A stretch of DNA of 64,000 nt from Fictibacillus phosphorivorans (GTDB lineage Bacteria > Bacillota > Bacilli > Bacillales > Fictibacillaceae): contig NZ_CP015378.1 of assembly GCF_001629705.1 (NCBI RefSeq), positions 2,604,001-2,668,000 on the forward strand. Direction: 5' to 3'. Positions 34,790-43,591 of the stretch are shown here, piece by piece. The stretch's first letter is position 1. Every line of letters starts with the position of its first letter. Both the position numbers and the translations under genes were made by a program. The notes under the pieces are model-generated. The model saw only the letters and a program-made list of their open reading frames with translations. It was not told the DNA's origin and ran no database searches.

Positions 34790-36430
34790 TTAGACCCCTG
34801 TGTACTCTCCAAACTCTTCACGAAGCACACCGCATATTTCTCCGATCGTACAATATGATTTCACACATTCAACGATGATTGGCATTAAGTTATCATCACT
34901 TTTAGCAGCAGCACGTAACGATTCCAACTGAGCGCTCACTCGGTTTTGATCTCTCTTGGCTTTCAGTGCCTGCAGCTTTTCTTTCTGTTTCTCTCCTAAA
35001 GTTGGATCGACTCTTAATAATTCGGGCTGAGGTTCATTTTCAATACTAAATTTGTTCATCCCTACGATGATCTCTTGTCCACTCTCGATCTTCTTTTGTG
35101 TTTCATAGGACGTATGGTGGATCTCACGCTGCATATATCCTTGTTCGACGGCAGCAACAGCACCACCCATCACATTGATCTTCTCTATATATTCGTTTGC
35201 TTTTCGTTCCAACTCATCTGTTAAATGTTCTACGTAATAAGAACCCGCCAGTGGATCAACAGTATCTGCCACACCTGTTTCGTGCGCTAAGATCTGCTGA
35301 GTACGAAGAGCGATTCGAGCCGAATCTTCTGTAGGAAGAGCAAGTGCTTCGTCTCTTGAGTTCGTATGAAGACTCTGGGTTCCACCTAGAACTGCTGAAA
35401 GTGCTTGGGTCGTAACACGTACGATATTGTTATCAGGCTGCTGAGCCGTAAGAGTCGAGCCTCCTGTTTGCGTATGAAAACGTAGCTGCCATGACTTAGG
35501 ATTCTTAGCTCCATAATGTTCTTTCATAAGTTTTGCCCACATTCTACGAGCTGCTCTGAACTTTGCAACCTCTTCAAAGAACTGATTATGCGCATTGAAG
35601 AAAAAGGCTAACCGTGGAGCAAAGTCATCGATATTTAGTCCGGCTTCTATGGCTGCATCCACATAGGCAAGTCCATTTGCGATCGTAAAAGCAAGTTCTT
35701 GTGCAGCATTCGCCCCAGCTTCTCGGATGTGATAGCCAGAAATGCTGATTGTATTCCACTTTGGCACGTTTTCCTGACAATAGCCGAAAATATCTGTAAT
35801 CAATCGCATAGAAGGCTTAGGTGGAAAAATATATGTACCACGCGCGATATATTCTTTTAAAATATCATTCTGTATTGTTCCTGAAAGTTTCTCTGCAGCT
35901 ACACCCTGTTTCTCTGCAACAGCGATATACATGGCGAGCAAAACAGAAGCAGGTGCATTAATCGTCATTGAAGTACTCACCTTATCAAGGGGAATATCTT
36001 TTAAAAGAGCTTCCATGTCTTCAATTGAATCGATCGCTACTCCTACTTTTCCTACTTCACCGCGTGACATTGAGTGATCAGAATCATATCCGATCTGTGT
36101 AGGGAGGTCGAATGCTACCGAAAGACCCGTTTGTCCTTGATCAAGTAAATAACGAAAACGTTTATTCGTTTCTTCAGCTGAACCAAACCCTGCGTATTGT
36201 CTCATCGTCCAGAACCTTGCGCGGTACATGGTAGATTGAGAGCCTCGTGTGTATGGGTACTCTCCTGGAAGCCCGAGGGATTCCATCGGATAATGCTCAT
36301 CCTCGGTACCATATAGTCTTTCAACCTCTATATCTGATGAAGTATGAAATCTTTCTTTTCGTTCTGGAAATCTATTCATTGATTGTGTAGTCTTTTCTTG
36401 CCATTCTTTTATACGCTGTTGTTTATCCAT
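34790..36430 (-). CDS. Methylmalonyl-CoA mutase large subunit (acyl-CoA mutase family)
   Basis: A 546-residue TIM-barrel subunit without its own cobalamin domain. [20 protein letters not shown] is the substrate-channel entry and [20 protein letters not shown] contains the active-site His. The B12 domain is supplied by the next gene. Isobutyryl-CoA mutases look alike; the neighbouring epimerase favours methylmalonyl-CoA. I start at ATG 36430 behind AGGAGG; the long in-frame extension to 36574 crosses a candidate cre site. Confidence 0.92.
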   Translation of the reverse strand: MDKQQRIKEWQEKTTQSMNRFPERKERFHTSSDIEVERLYGTEDEHYPMESLGLPGEYPYTRGSQSTMYRARFWTMRQYAGFGSAEETNKRFRYLLDQGQTGLSVAFDLPTQIGYDSDHSMSRGEVGKVGVAIDSIEDMEALLKDIPLDKVSTSMTINAPASVLLAMYIAVAEKQGVAAEKLSGTIQNDILKEYIARGTYIFPPKPSMRLITDIFGYCQENVPKWNTISISGYHIREAGANAAQELAFTIANGLAYVDAAIEAGLNIDDFAPRLAFFFNAHNQFFEEVAKFRAARRMWAKLMKEHYGAKNPKSWQLRFHTQTGGSTLTAQQPDNNIVRVTTQALSAVLGGTQSLHTNSRDEALALPTEDSARIALRTQQILAHETGVADTVDPLAGSYYVEHLTDELERKANEYIEKINVMGGAVAAVEQGYMQREIHHTSYETQKKIESGQEIIVGMNKFSIENEPQPELLRVDPTLGEKQKEKLQALKAKRDQNRVSAQLESLRAAAKSDDNLMPIIVECVKSYCTIGEICGVLREEFGEYTGV

Positions 36431-36483
36431 TAGAAGCCTCCTGTTTAACAAAAAAAATAGTCTCAACATAACATCTTTCGTTT

Positions 36484-36497
36484 TGTAAGCGCTTTTT
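36484..36497 (-). promoter_or_regulatory. Candidate cre site upstream of the mutase operon
   Basis: TGTAAGCGCTTTTT on the plus strand matches the cre consensus TGWAARCGYTWNCW in 13 of 14 positions (T for C near the end). It lies 54 bp before the mutase start. Glucose repression of this catabolic operon would make sense. Confidence 0.5.
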
Positions 36498-36609
36498 CCT
36501 GCTTGAAAGCGCAAATTTTCGACTAAATTTGCAATTTGGTCTTTTAGGATTTCTTGTTTCTCCTTTCTAAACACGGTACAATTAAATAGGAAATGTTTAT
36601 AGGAGGGTT

Positions 36610-36708
36610 ATGGCTTTGAATCAAAAACTAATAAAAACGATTGTGTACGTTATGATTATCTGTCTCGTTCTAAGCAGTCTTTTAACTGGAGTCGCTTTTT
36701 TCTTATAA
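36610..36708 (+). CDS. Prli42-like membrane miniprotein
   Basis: A 32-residue protein, ALNQKLIKTIVYVMIICLVL then SSLLTGVAFFL after the initiator Met: a short Lys-containing N-terminus and one membrane helix with an SSLLTG motif near its end. This pattern matches Prli42, the miniprotein first described in Listeria that tethers the stressosome to the membrane and is widespread in Firmicutes. AGGAGGGTT precedes ATG 36610 and a terminator-like hairpin follows. The match is from memory of the family; the B. subtilis homologues are of the same size. Confidence 0.75.
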   Translation: MALNQKLIKTIVYVMIICLVLSSLLTGVAFFL

Positions 36709-36713
36709 AATAG

Positions 36714-36746
36714 TTAACCCCCAGTCCTCGATGGACTGGGGGTTTT
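36714..36746. terminator. Bidirectional hairpin terminator
   Basis: AACCCCCAGTCC pairs with GGACTGGGGGTT. It lies between the miniprotein gene and the convergent L,D-transpeptidase gene. The T-tract is weak on both strands. Confidence 0.7.
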
Positions 36747-36749
36747 ACA

Positions 36750-37241
36750 TTACTGTTTAATGAGAGAATCAAAGCTTTTTTGGGAGTGAATCACTTTTAT
36801 CTTTGTGCCAATCTTTAGTTTGCTATAAAGCTTCTGAACATCTTTTTCATACATCCGTATGCAGCCAGCGGTGACATATCTTCCGATGGCAGATGGATTA
36901 TTATTTCCATGTATTCCGAAAGTGCGACCGTCTGTACCATTTGCATCAAAACCGATCCAGCGGGTACCGAGTGGATTCGTTTTATCGCCACCAGGTATAT
37001 CCTTTTTTCGATAATACGGATCCACAGCTTTTACCGTGATGGTAAACTCGCCTTCTGGTGTTAGTTCTTTCGACTTGCCTGTTGCTACTTTATAGATTTC
37101 TTTAATCGTCCCCTCTTCAACGTAAGCTAATCTGTTGGATGTCTTATTAATGATTATATAAGGGTCTCCTAAAGCATGTGCGTCTCCGATTGGCCATATT
37201 GGTGAAAATAACAAGATAAGAGCTAATTTTAGTTTTCCCAT
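36750..37241 (-). CDS. Exported L,D-transpeptidase (YkuD type)
   Basis: A 163-residue enzyme that forms 3-3 peptidoglycan crosslinks or remodels spore or cell wall. The first 23 residues are a signal peptide (LALILLFSPIWPIGDAHA). The YkuD domain follows with its nucleophile region HGNNNPSAIGRYVTAGCIRM (His, Ser, Cys, Arg). There is no LysM domain. I start at ATG 37241, 8 bases behind AGGGTG. Confidence 0.9.
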   Translation of the reverse strand: MGKLKLALILLFSPIWPIGDAHALGDPYIIINKTSNRLAYVEEGTIKEIYKVATGKSKELTPEGEFTITVKAVDPYYRKKDIPGGDKTNPLGTRWIGFDANGTDGRTFGIHGNNNPSAIGRYVTAGCIRMYEKDVQKLYSKLKIGTKIKVIHSQKSFDSLIKQ

Positions 37242-37330
37242 TTTGATCACCCTGTCATTTTTTACTTAGTATTTGTAAATGCAGGGGAAGTCATGAGTTA
37301 CTTTTTTGTTTTTACTTAGGTGATTTTGTA

Positions 37331-37460
37331 AGAGTTGACTTTCGTTACAGTTGCTCGCTTTCCGCGGGGCAGGCGGTGAGCCACTTGCCGCTATGCGCCA
37401 TTAAGTGTCTCACCTGACCGCTTGTCCCGCAGGAGTCTCGCACCTTTCACTACAGTCAAC
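37331..37460. repeat. Palindromic MITE-like element, copy C
   Basis: About 130 bp, bounded by AGTTGACT (37332-37339) and AGTCAACT (37452-37459). It shares the core GCTTTCCGCGGGGC, GGTGAGCCACTTGCCGCT, AAGTGTCTCACCTGACCGCT and GTCCCGCAGGAGT with copy A. The end arms differ from those of copy A but still pair perfectly. It fills most of the 296 bp between two minus-strand genes; I see nothing coding there. Confidence 0.85.
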
Positions 37461-37537
37461 TGACCAGTGATGAGAAGTGATCAAATTTAACACCTTTGTC
37501 TAAAATTACGTTAAAAATTTTAAAAAAATCTTAGCCC

Positions 37538-38485
37538 CTACTTCTTAAATTTACTTTTGATGATCAAGTAATCCTCGATGTCTTGGAGTAGCTGATAGAG
37601 CTTTGAGCGTGTTTCGAATTCGTCTCTGTCTTTTGGCAGATGCATCTCTCGGAATTCTTGTCTCATCTTTTCTAGATCATCTAAGAACAAAACGGCTGTA
37701 TTTCCTGGGTGAACGGCTGCGCTTAGGCGTTCGAAAAAGCTTCCTAATTTTTCACACTGAACATATGTCTTATCGATGGATGAAATGATCGGAAGCATTC
37801 GTTGAATGATCTCAAACTGTTTTTCTCTCATCTTAAAATAGAGATAATATTGGTTTTCGTACCGAAGAAAATGATTTTCGATATCTCGAAAGGCAATGCT
37901 TTTTGCGTTTGAGATGAGATCTGCGCATTCTGTGATCTCTTTTCCGTCCCATTCGTGCTTATCATGAGCTAGATACAAATGAAATTCGTGAAAGATCACT
38001 TTATATCTTTTTTCGAGTTCCCTTTGCATGTTTAAAAGTATTTTTTCTACTGATGGCATGTAGAGATTCATGATTAACCCCATCCCTATACCGATAACGA
38101 TAATGCTAAATTCATTAAGCACAATTTCCCATGTGATCTTTTGTAGGGTGTACAGATGAAGGATGATGACAGACGATGTGATGATGCCTTCTTTCAGGTT
38201 AAGGGAAACGAGTGTTGGAATGAACAGGATTAAAAGTATGGTTAGTGCGTAAGGATGATAGCCGAACAGCGAGAAGATTGCACTCGCAAATCCTATTCCG
38301 AGTATACAAGCCGCAAATCTTTCCCAAGAAGAAATGATCGACTTCTTTTTCGTTATCTTTATACAAAGAATGGTTAGTATACCAGCTGATGTATAAAAAT
38401 CTAACCCTAGCCACTCTGCTAAGGCGATAGCCAGACCTGCTCCGATTGCAGTCTTCAAGGTTCGATAGCCAATTGTGAATTTCAT
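37538..38485 (-). CDS. yqjA: Aromatic acid exporter-like membrane protein (YqjA)
   Basis: A 315-residue protein of the ArAE family. Four to five helices fill residues 10-140 (AGLAIALAEWLGLDFYTSAG; ILGIGFASAIFSLFGYHPYA). The rest is a long helical cytosolic domain ending DIEDYLIIKSKFKK. I start at ATG 38485, ten bases behind AAAGAAGG; an in-frame ATG three codons earlier lies right on that site. The transported substrate is unknown. Gene order agrees with B. subtilis yqjA. Confidence 0.83.
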   Translation of the reverse strand: MKFTIGYRTLKTAIGAGLAIALAEWLGLDFYTSAGILTILCIKITKKKSIISSWERFAACILGIGFASAIFSLFGYHPYALTILLILFIPTLVSLNLKEGIITSSVIILHLYTLQKITWEIVLNEFSIIVIGIGMGLIMNLYMPSVEKILLNMQRELEKRYKVIFHEFHLYLAHDKHEWDGKEITECADLISNAKSIAFRDIENHFLRYENQYYLYFKMREKQFEIIQRMLPIISSIDKTYVQCEKLGSFFERLSAAVHPGNTAVLFLDDLEKMRQEFREMHLPKDRDEFETRSKLYQLLQDIEDYLIIKSKFKK

Positions 38486-38560
38486 CAAATGCATGCCTTC
38501 TTTCCGATCTCGTTCTATATCTTTTACCATTATTCCATAGTTCAATGATAGATAGAAACG

Positions 38561-38590
38561 AAAAAGGACTTCAGCAAAGAAGTCCTTTTT
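38561..38590 (-). terminator. Terminator of the artPQM operon
   Basis: AAAAAGGACTTC pairs with GAAGTCCTTTTT around a 6-base loop, 7 bp past the ATPase stop. Confidence 0.88.
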
Positions 38591-38596
38591 TAAGCA

Positions 38597-39310
38597 TTAT
38601 AGCACTTTTTCTAAGAAAGCTTTAGCTCGATCTGTTTTCGGATTTTCAAAGAAAATAGCAGGTTCTTGATCTTCTACTAATTTTCCATCATCCATGAACA
38701 AGACGCGGTCGGCAACTTCTTTTGCAAAGCCCATCTCATGTGTAACGATAACCATCGTCATACCAAGCTTAACGAGGTTCTTCATCACTTGCAGCACCTC
38801 TTTTACCATCTCTGGATCTAGAGCTGAAGTTGGTTCATCAAAAAGCATAACTTCAGGTTTCATAGCGAGTGCTCTTGCTATAGCAACACGTTGTTTCTGA
38901 CCGCCCGAAAGGTTAGAAGGATAGCTGTTCGCTTTATCACTCAATCCAACGGTTTTAAGGAGATCTAACGCTTCCTTATCAGCTTCACTTCTTGAGACCT
39001 TTAAAACTTGCTGCGGTGCGAAAGTAACATTCTCTAACACTGTTAGATGAGGAAACAGGTTAAAGTGCTGAAACACCATTCCTATCTTTTTGCGAAGATG
39101 AAGTTCCATCTCGCTAATGTCTTTGCCTTCTAGGAGAATAGATCCTTCATCGTGTGTTTCTAAAAGGTTCAAACAGCGGAGAAACGTAGACTTACCTGAT
39201 CCTGAAGGTCCGATCACAGCGATAACTTCACCTTTTTTGATAGAAGTTGATATCCCTTTTAACACTTGATTACTTCCAAAACTTTTTTTCAAACCTTGAA
39301 CATCAATCAC
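38597..39310 (-). CDS. artM: Amino-acid ABC transporter ATPase
   Basis: A 237-residue ATPase that powers amino-acid uptake. Walker A is GPSGSGKST, the signature [15 protein letters not shown], Walker [15 protein letters not shown] and the switch His in VTHEMGFA. It overlaps the permease gene by 8 bp. With the permease and lipoprotein it equals B. subtilis YqiXYZ (ArtPQM/R), an arginine system; arginine is inferred from synteny. Confidence 0.92.
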   Translation of the reverse strand: MIDVQGLKKSFGSNQVLKGISTSIKKGEVIAVIGPSGSGKSTFLRCLNLLETHDEGSILLEGKDISEMELHLRKKIGMVFQHFNLFPHLTVLENVTFAPQQVLKVSRSEADKEALDLLKTVGLSDKANSYPSNLSGGQKQRVAIARALAMKPEVMLFDEPTSALDPEMVKEVLQVMKNLVKLGMTMVIVTHEMGFAKEVADRVLFMDDGKLVEDQEPAIFFENPKTDRAKAFLEKVL

Positions 39311-39962
39311 TCTTAGCCAGCCTCCTCTCCATAACTCGACCAGCCAACGTTAACATCATAACTAATAGATAATAAACAAGCCCCGCTAATAATAACGGTT
39401 CAAAAAAGCGATAGTTGCTTGCGCCAACGATTTGAGCTCGTCTCATAATATCAAGGGCTCCGATAACTGAGACGATTGCTGATTCTTTTGTTAGTGTAAT
39501 AAATTCGTTCATCAATGCCGGTAAAATGTTCTTAAAGGCTTGAGGCAGAATGATCTTCAACATCATCGTTCGGTATGGAACACCTAAAGCCATGGCAGCT
39601 TCTTTCTGCCCTTTGTCGACTGCATTAATACCCGCACGAATGATTTCAGATATATAAGCTGCTGAGTTTAGAGCAAACGTCAAAACCCCTGCTGAAAATG
39701 CGCCGATATCTATCCCTGTCAACTGAGGTACAGCATAATAGATCAATAACATCTGAAGAATTAAAGGTGTTCCTCTGAAGACCGAAGTATATGCATCTGC
39801 AAACCATCTTAAGACCGTAATCTTACCTATTTTAAATAGGGAAAGTACCGTTCCCCATAAGAATCCTAGTACTAACGATACCGCCACGAACTGCAACGTA
39901 ACCCATATTCCGTATAAGATATACGGAATAGAAGGCACGAGCTGGGCAAAATCCAAGTTCAT
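39303..39962 (-). CDS. artQ: Amino-acid ABC transporter permease
   Basis: A 219-residue permease of the His/Glu/Gln/Arg/opine type with about five helices. The ATPase-docking loop is [20 protein letters not shown] (EAA motif), near residue 140. I start at ATG 39962; an in-frame GTG nine bases upstream is possible. It lies between the lipoprotein and ATPase genes of the same operon. Confidence 0.92.
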   Translation of the reverse strand: MNLDFAQLVPSIPYILYGIWVTLQFVAVSLVLGFLWGTVLSLFKIGKITVLRWFADAYTSVFRGTPLILQMLLIYYAVPQLTGIDIGAFSAGVLTFALNSAAYISEIIRAGINAVDKGQKEAAMALGVPYRTMMLKIILPQAFKNILPALMNEFITLTKESAIVSVIGALDIMRRAQIVGASNYRFFEPLLLAGLVYYLLVMMLTLAGRVMERRLAKSD

Positions 39963-39980
39963 GCCTACCACTCTCTTTCT

Positions 39981-40766
39981 CTATTTTTTAACACCGAACC
40001 ACTTTTCAACAAGCTTGTCCAATGTACCGTCTTCTTTCATCTTGTTCAGTTCCTCATTAAACTCTTTTGTCAGCTCACTATCTTTAGGAAAAGCGATAGC
40101 CGACCCTGCAGCGTCTGTGTTTAGGAGCGCAAACGAGGAAAGGTCTTTATTTTTCTTCAAAAATTCGTAAGCGACAGCATCTTCAATAATCGCTGCATCT
40201 ACGCGGTTCGATTTCATCTCTTGAACCAATTCAGTTACTTTGTTACGCTGTACAACTTCAAATTTGTGGTCTTTTAGTAATTTATCTGCTTCTTTCTCTT
40301 GAATGGAAGCCAACTGAACTCCAATTGTTTTCCCTTCAAGATCATCCACACTTTTAATCTTTTTGTCTTTTGAAACGATCAATTGTTGAGCTGCATAATA
40401 TTCATCTGAAAAATCTACTGTTTTTCTTCGTTCTTCATTAGGTGTCATACCAGCGATCACAAAGTCAGCTTTGCCGCTGTCTAGTGCTGGAATCAATCCG
40501 TTGAAGTCCATGTCCTTTATCTCTACCTTATAGCCTAGCTTTTTAGCGATATGATTTGCTACATCGATATCAAAGCCTACGATTTCTCCACCTTTTGCTG
40601 TTTCCACATATTCATATGGAGGATAATCAGCTGACGTTGCCATGATTAACGTTTTCTCGGAGGAATCGCTCCCCGTATTAGAAGCACTCTTTTCTTCTAC
40701 TGCCCCACACCCCGCCAAGAATGCAATTACTATGATAAAATAAATGCTAAAAAGATTTCTTTTCAT
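39981..40766 (-). CDS. artP: Amino-acid binding lipoprotein
   Basis: A 261-residue extracellular binding protein. The signal peptide ends in a lipobox, LAGC at residues 17-20. The SBP_bac_3 domain follows, with YPPYEYVETAKGGEIVGFDI and the MTPNEERRKTVDFSDEYY and VEKWFGVKK segments that mark amino-acid binders. It is the first gene of artPQM. Two palindromes lie in the region upstream, which it shares with a divergent Nudix gene; the operon is probably ArgR- or amino-acid-controlled. Confidence 0.92.
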   Translation of the reverse strand: MKRNLFSIYFIIVIAFLAGCGAVEEKSASNTGSDSSEKTLIMATSADYPPYEYVETAKGGEIVGFDIDVANHIAKKLGYKVEIKDMDFNGLIPALDSGKADFVIAGMTPNEERRKTVDFSDEYYAAQQLIVSKDKKIKSVDDLEGKTIGVQLASIQEKEADKLLKDHKFEVVQRNKVTELVQEMKSNRVDAAIIEDAVAYEFLKKNKDLSSFALLNTDAAGSAIAFPKDSELTKEFNEELNKMKEDGTLDKLVEKWFGVKK

Positions 40767-40820
40767 GTGTTGTTCCCCCTGTATAAATTATTTATATTTA
40801 TTCGTTAAAATGAATATTAA

Positions 40821-40832
40821 CACATAAATGTG
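40821..40832. promoter_or_regulatory. Palindrome CACATAAATGTG upstream of artP
   Basis: A perfect 12-bp dyad (CACAT-AA-ATGTG) 55 bp from the artP start. It could be an operator. The AT-rich sequence beside it (ATTCATTTTAACGAAT) also resembles half of an ARG box. Confidence 0.35.
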
Positions 40833-40857
40833 CAAAATTAAGTATTTTAATAATTCT

Positions 40858-40877
40858 GAATGTATTAATATGCATTC
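40858..40877. promoter_or_regulatory. Palindrome upstream of the Nudix gene
   Basis: GAATGTATTAATATGCATTC is a 20-bp dyad with one mismatch per arm, 20 bp before the Nudix start. TGAAT...ATTCA-like arms recall ArgR sites, but the spacing is not standard. Confidence 0.35.
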
Positions 40878-40897
40878 TGACAAGGTGGTTGTTTTCA

Positions 40898-41323
40898 TTG
40901 GAATTTGGTGCAAAGTTAAAAGATGTTAGTTATCGCAGACGAGAAGCTGTATATGCCGTAGTAATAGATGACCATAAGAATATTGCCGTTATGATTCAAA
41001 ACGGCAAAGGCTTCTTGCCTGGTGGTGGAATAGAACTCGGAGAAAATCATAATGTTAGTTTGATAAGAGAATGTATCGAGGAGACAGGCTTTACTTTTCA
41101 GATGAATCACTTTTTGGGAAATGCAAAGCAGTATTTTAGGACGAGACAAGGTGAACATCTAATGAATAATGGGTATTTTTATACAGGTTCTTTTGGAGAG
41201 TATGCAAGTGAGCCATTCGATCAAGATCATGAACTAGTGTGGATGAACATAGATCAAGCTGAAGAAATACTATTTCACTCGTCCCATGTTTGGGCTGTAA
41301 AAAAGGGGCTGGGGTTCGTTTAA
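40898..41323 (+). CDS. Nudix hydrolase
   Basis: A 141-residue hydrolase with a full Nudix box in GGGIELGENHNVSLIRECIE, followed by ETGF. The order of strands (YAVVIDDHKNIAVM, FLPGGGIE) is that of MutT-like proteins; the substrate is unknown. I start at TTG 40898, nine bases behind AAGGTGG; the TTG at 40889 abuts that site. It is divergent from artPQM and unrelated to it in function as far as I can tell. Confidence 0.85.
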   Translation: MEFGAKLKDVSYRRREAVYAVVIDDHKNIAVMIQNGKGFLPGGGIELGENHNVSLIRECIEETGFTFQMNHFLGNAKQYFRTRQGEHLMNNGYFYTGSFGEYASEPFDQDHELVWMNIDQAEEILFHSSHVWAVKKGLGFV

Positions 41324-41360
41324 GAGCGTATTTGTAGATTTTGTAAGCATTATTCAATGA

Positions 41361-41556
41361 ACAATCATAAATTTCTAGAATCGCTCACAAATCCCTAGAA
41401 TCGCTCACAAATACCAGGAATCGCTCACAAATTCCTAGAATCGCTCACAAATACCTGGAATCGCTCACAAATCCCTGGAATCGCTCACAAATCCCTGGAA
41501 TCGCTCACAAATACCTGGAATCGCTCACAAATACCTGGAATCGCTCACAAATCCAT
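41361..41556. repeat. 20-bp tandem repeat array, 9-10 copies
   Basis: The core TCGCTCACAAAT recurs exactly every 20 bp, at 41381, 41401 and so on to 41541, joined by CCCTGGAA, ACCTGGAA or CCTAGAA-type linkers. A diverged copy begins at 41361. It lies just past the Nudix gene and before the terminator shared with the convergent brxB gene. A 20-bp period breaks any reading frame. Confidence 0.93.
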
Positions 41557-41580
41557 ATTCACCGTCATTTTATAGGCAAT

Positions 41581-41616
41581 AAAAAAAAGCTGGCTCAATT
41601 TCGAGCCAGCTTCTTC
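41581..41616. terminator. Bidirectional terminator
   Basis: Eight A, then GCTGGCTC pairing with GAGCCAGC. On the minus strand it gives a T8 tract and ends brxB. Confidence 0.85.
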
Positions 41617-41636
41617 CTTCATACACACTTAAATCC

Positions 41637-42065
41637 TTACTTACAATACGTATCAAAAGCACTTCTTAACTTGTTTACAACTTCCATCGGTTCATGGCCT
41701 TCGATCTCATGACGTTCTACCATCATTTGAATCTCTCCATCTTTTAATAGGGCAAATGACGGGGAAGATGGCGGATAGCCTGTAAAATAAGAACGCGCTC
41801 TCTCTGTTGCTTCTTTATCTTGGCCGGCAAATACCGTAACAAGATGGTCCGGACGAACGTCTTGCTTTACCGAATATGAAGCCGAAGGGCGTGCAATTCC
41901 TCCAGCACAGCCACAAACGGAATTAATCATAACAAGTGTTGTACCTTCTTTTTTAAAAGCTTCTTCAACATCTTCTGGTTTAAAAAGCTGTGTATAACCA
42001 GCCTCAACCATTTCTTTACGAGCCGTTTCTACTACATCATTAAAAAGATTAAATTGAAAGTTCAT
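41637..42065 (-). CDS. brxB: Bacilliredoxin BrxB (YqiW)
   Basis: A 142-residue thioredoxin-like protein that removes bacillithiol from S-bacillithiolated proteins. The redox motif CGC is in [15 protein letters not shown] near residue 53. Family members end with the same [13 protein letters not shown] helix. ATG 42065 has AAGGAGC upstream. It is a single-gene unit between artPQM and the bkd operon, as in B. subtilis yqiW. Confidence 0.93.
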   Translation of the reverse strand: MNFQFNLFNDVVETARKEMVEAGYTQLFKPEDVEEAFKKEGTTLVMINSVCGCAGGIARPSASYSVKQDVRPDHLVTVFAGQDKEATERARSYFTGYPPSSPSFALLKDGEIQMMVERHEIEGHEPMEVVNKLRSAFDTYCK

Positions 42066-42118
42066 TTGTATTCAGCTCCTTTCTTTCTTATTGTACTCAA
42101 TTATGGTCATATAAAAAA

Positions 42119-42150
42119 GAAAAATGCCGTAATATATATACGGCATTTTT
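42119..42150 (-). terminator. Terminator of the bkd operon
   Basis: AAAAATGCCGT pairs with ACGGCATTTTT around an ATATATA loop, about 80 bp past bkdB. Confidence 0.85.
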
Positions 42151-42232
42151 CTTAGGGGGTTATGGGGTTTGGAGGTGTTGATAGTTATCTCTACCCGCAA
42201 TGAAACCCGCATAAACCTAAAAAACACATTTT

Positions 42233-43573
42233 TTAATAAATGGATGTATTTTCTTTTGTCATGCTTTCTAAACGTGCTTTTACTGCAGCTAAGAAGCGTC
42301 CGCAAACAAGGCCATCAAGAACTCGGTGATCAAGAGAGAGACAAAGGTTAACCATATCTCGTACAGCGATCATGCCATTGTTCATAACAACCGGGCGCTT
42401 AACGATCGATTCTACAGAAAGGATAGCAGCTTGCGGATAGTTGATGATCGGCGTAGACATTACAGATCCGAAAGAACCTGTGTTATTTACAGTAAACGTT
42501 CCGCCTTTCATGTCATCACCAGCTAATTTATTCGTTCTTACTTTATCAGCTAGTTCTTTGACATCGCGTGCGATTCCCTTGATAGACTTTTCGTCAGCGT
42601 GTTTGATGACTGGAACATATAGTGCATCATCTGTTGCAACAGCAATCGAAATGTTGATGTCCTTTTTCTGAATGATCTTATCTCCTGCCCACATGGAGTT
42701 GATCTGAGGAAATTCTTTCAGTGATTCTACAACAGCCTTGATAAAGAAAGGCAAGAACGTAAGGTTGTATCCTTCTTTAGTTTTAAAATCACCTTTTACA
42801 GAATTACGATACTCTACTAAGTTCGTTACATCAACTTCTACCATCGTCCATGCATGTGGTGCTTCGTGCTTTGAGCGGACCATGTTTTGAGCGATCGCCT
42901 TACGAATACCCGATACCGGAATTTCAATATCCCCAGGCACAGTGTCAATCGCAACCGGCTTTAATGCTGGTGCTGATGGTTGTTGCGGTGTAGCCGTTTC
43001 TTGAGATTGAGAAGAAACAGGTGCTGCAGAAGAAACCTCTTCTGTCGCTGGCTTGTTACCTTTTGTAGGAATTTGGCCAGAGTCAATGATCTTTTGAAGG
43101 TCTTTACGAGTGATTCTTCCGCTTTGTCCTGATCCCTCTACTTGGTCTAGATCGATGCCATGCTCAGATGCCATTCGAACGACTGCAGGTGAAAAACGTC
43201 CTCTCGCCGCTCGATCAACGTTTGCTGCTGGCTTAGCTGCACCCGTCTGTGAAGATTCTGTAGGTGTTGAAGCTGTCTCAGCAGGCTTTTCTGTTGAAGA
43301 TGAGGCTGCAGTCGCACTTCCTCCACCTTCTCCTTCTGTCTCGATGTAGCAGATTAGTTCGCCAACAGAAAGAGTATCTCCTTCTCCTGCAACGAGTTCT
43401 TTGATCGTTCCAGAAAATGATGATGGAACTTCTGCGTTTACTTTATCTGTCATAACTTCAGCTAGTGGATCGTATTTTTTAACCGTATCCCCTGGCTGAA
43501 CGAGCCATTTACTGATCGTTCCTTCTGTTACACTTTCCCCTAATTGGGGCATTGTAATTTTCTCTGTAGCCAT
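42233..43573 (-). CDS. bkdB: Branched-chain keto-acid dehydrogenase E2 (acyltransferase)
   Basis: A 446-residue dihydrolipoyl acyltransferase, the core of the complex that makes isobutyryl-, isovaleryl- and 2-methylbutyryl-CoA. The lipoyl domain covers residues 1-78 (Lys in EVMTDKVNAEVPS). An Ala/Pro/Ser/Thr linker leads to the E1/E3-binding domain (RFSPAVVRMASEHGIDLDQV, about 123-160). A second linker and the catalytic domain with SLDHRVLDG follow. It is the last gene of the operon, 18 bp behind bkdAB. Confidence 0.95.
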   Translation of the reverse strand: MATEKITMPQLGESVTEGTISKWLVQPGDTVKKYDPLAEVMTDKVNAEVPSSFSGTIKELVAGEGDTLSVGELICYIETEGEGGGSATAASSSTEKPAETASTPTESSQTGAAKPAANVDRAARGRFSPAVVRMASEHGIDLDQVEGSGQSGRITRKDLQKIIDSGQIPTKGNKPATEEVSSAAPVSSQSQETATPQQPSAPALKPVAIDTVPGDIEIPVSGIRKAIAQNMVRSKHEAPHAWTMVEVDVTNLVEYRNSVKGDFKTKEGYNLTFLPFFIKAVVESLKEFPQINSMWAGDKIIQKKDINISIAVATDDALYVPVIKHADEKSIKGIARDVKELADKVRTNKLAGDDMKGGTFTVNNTGSFGSVMSTPIINYPQAAILSVESIVKRPVVMNNGMIAVRDMVNLCLSLDHRVLDGLVCGRFLAAVKARLESMTKENTSIY

Positions 43574-43591
43574 TAAAGTCCCCTCCTATTG

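Noticed and set aside
34790..36574. Longer form of the mutase large subunit, starting at 36574
   Set aside because: The added stretch crosses a candidate cre site and lacks similarity to mutases. ATG 36430 has an AGGAGG site.
41361..41556. Possible CRISPR array
   Set aside because: The 20-bp period is too short, the linkers are near-identical and no unique spacers or cas genes are present. The same holds for the 21-bp array at 22130.
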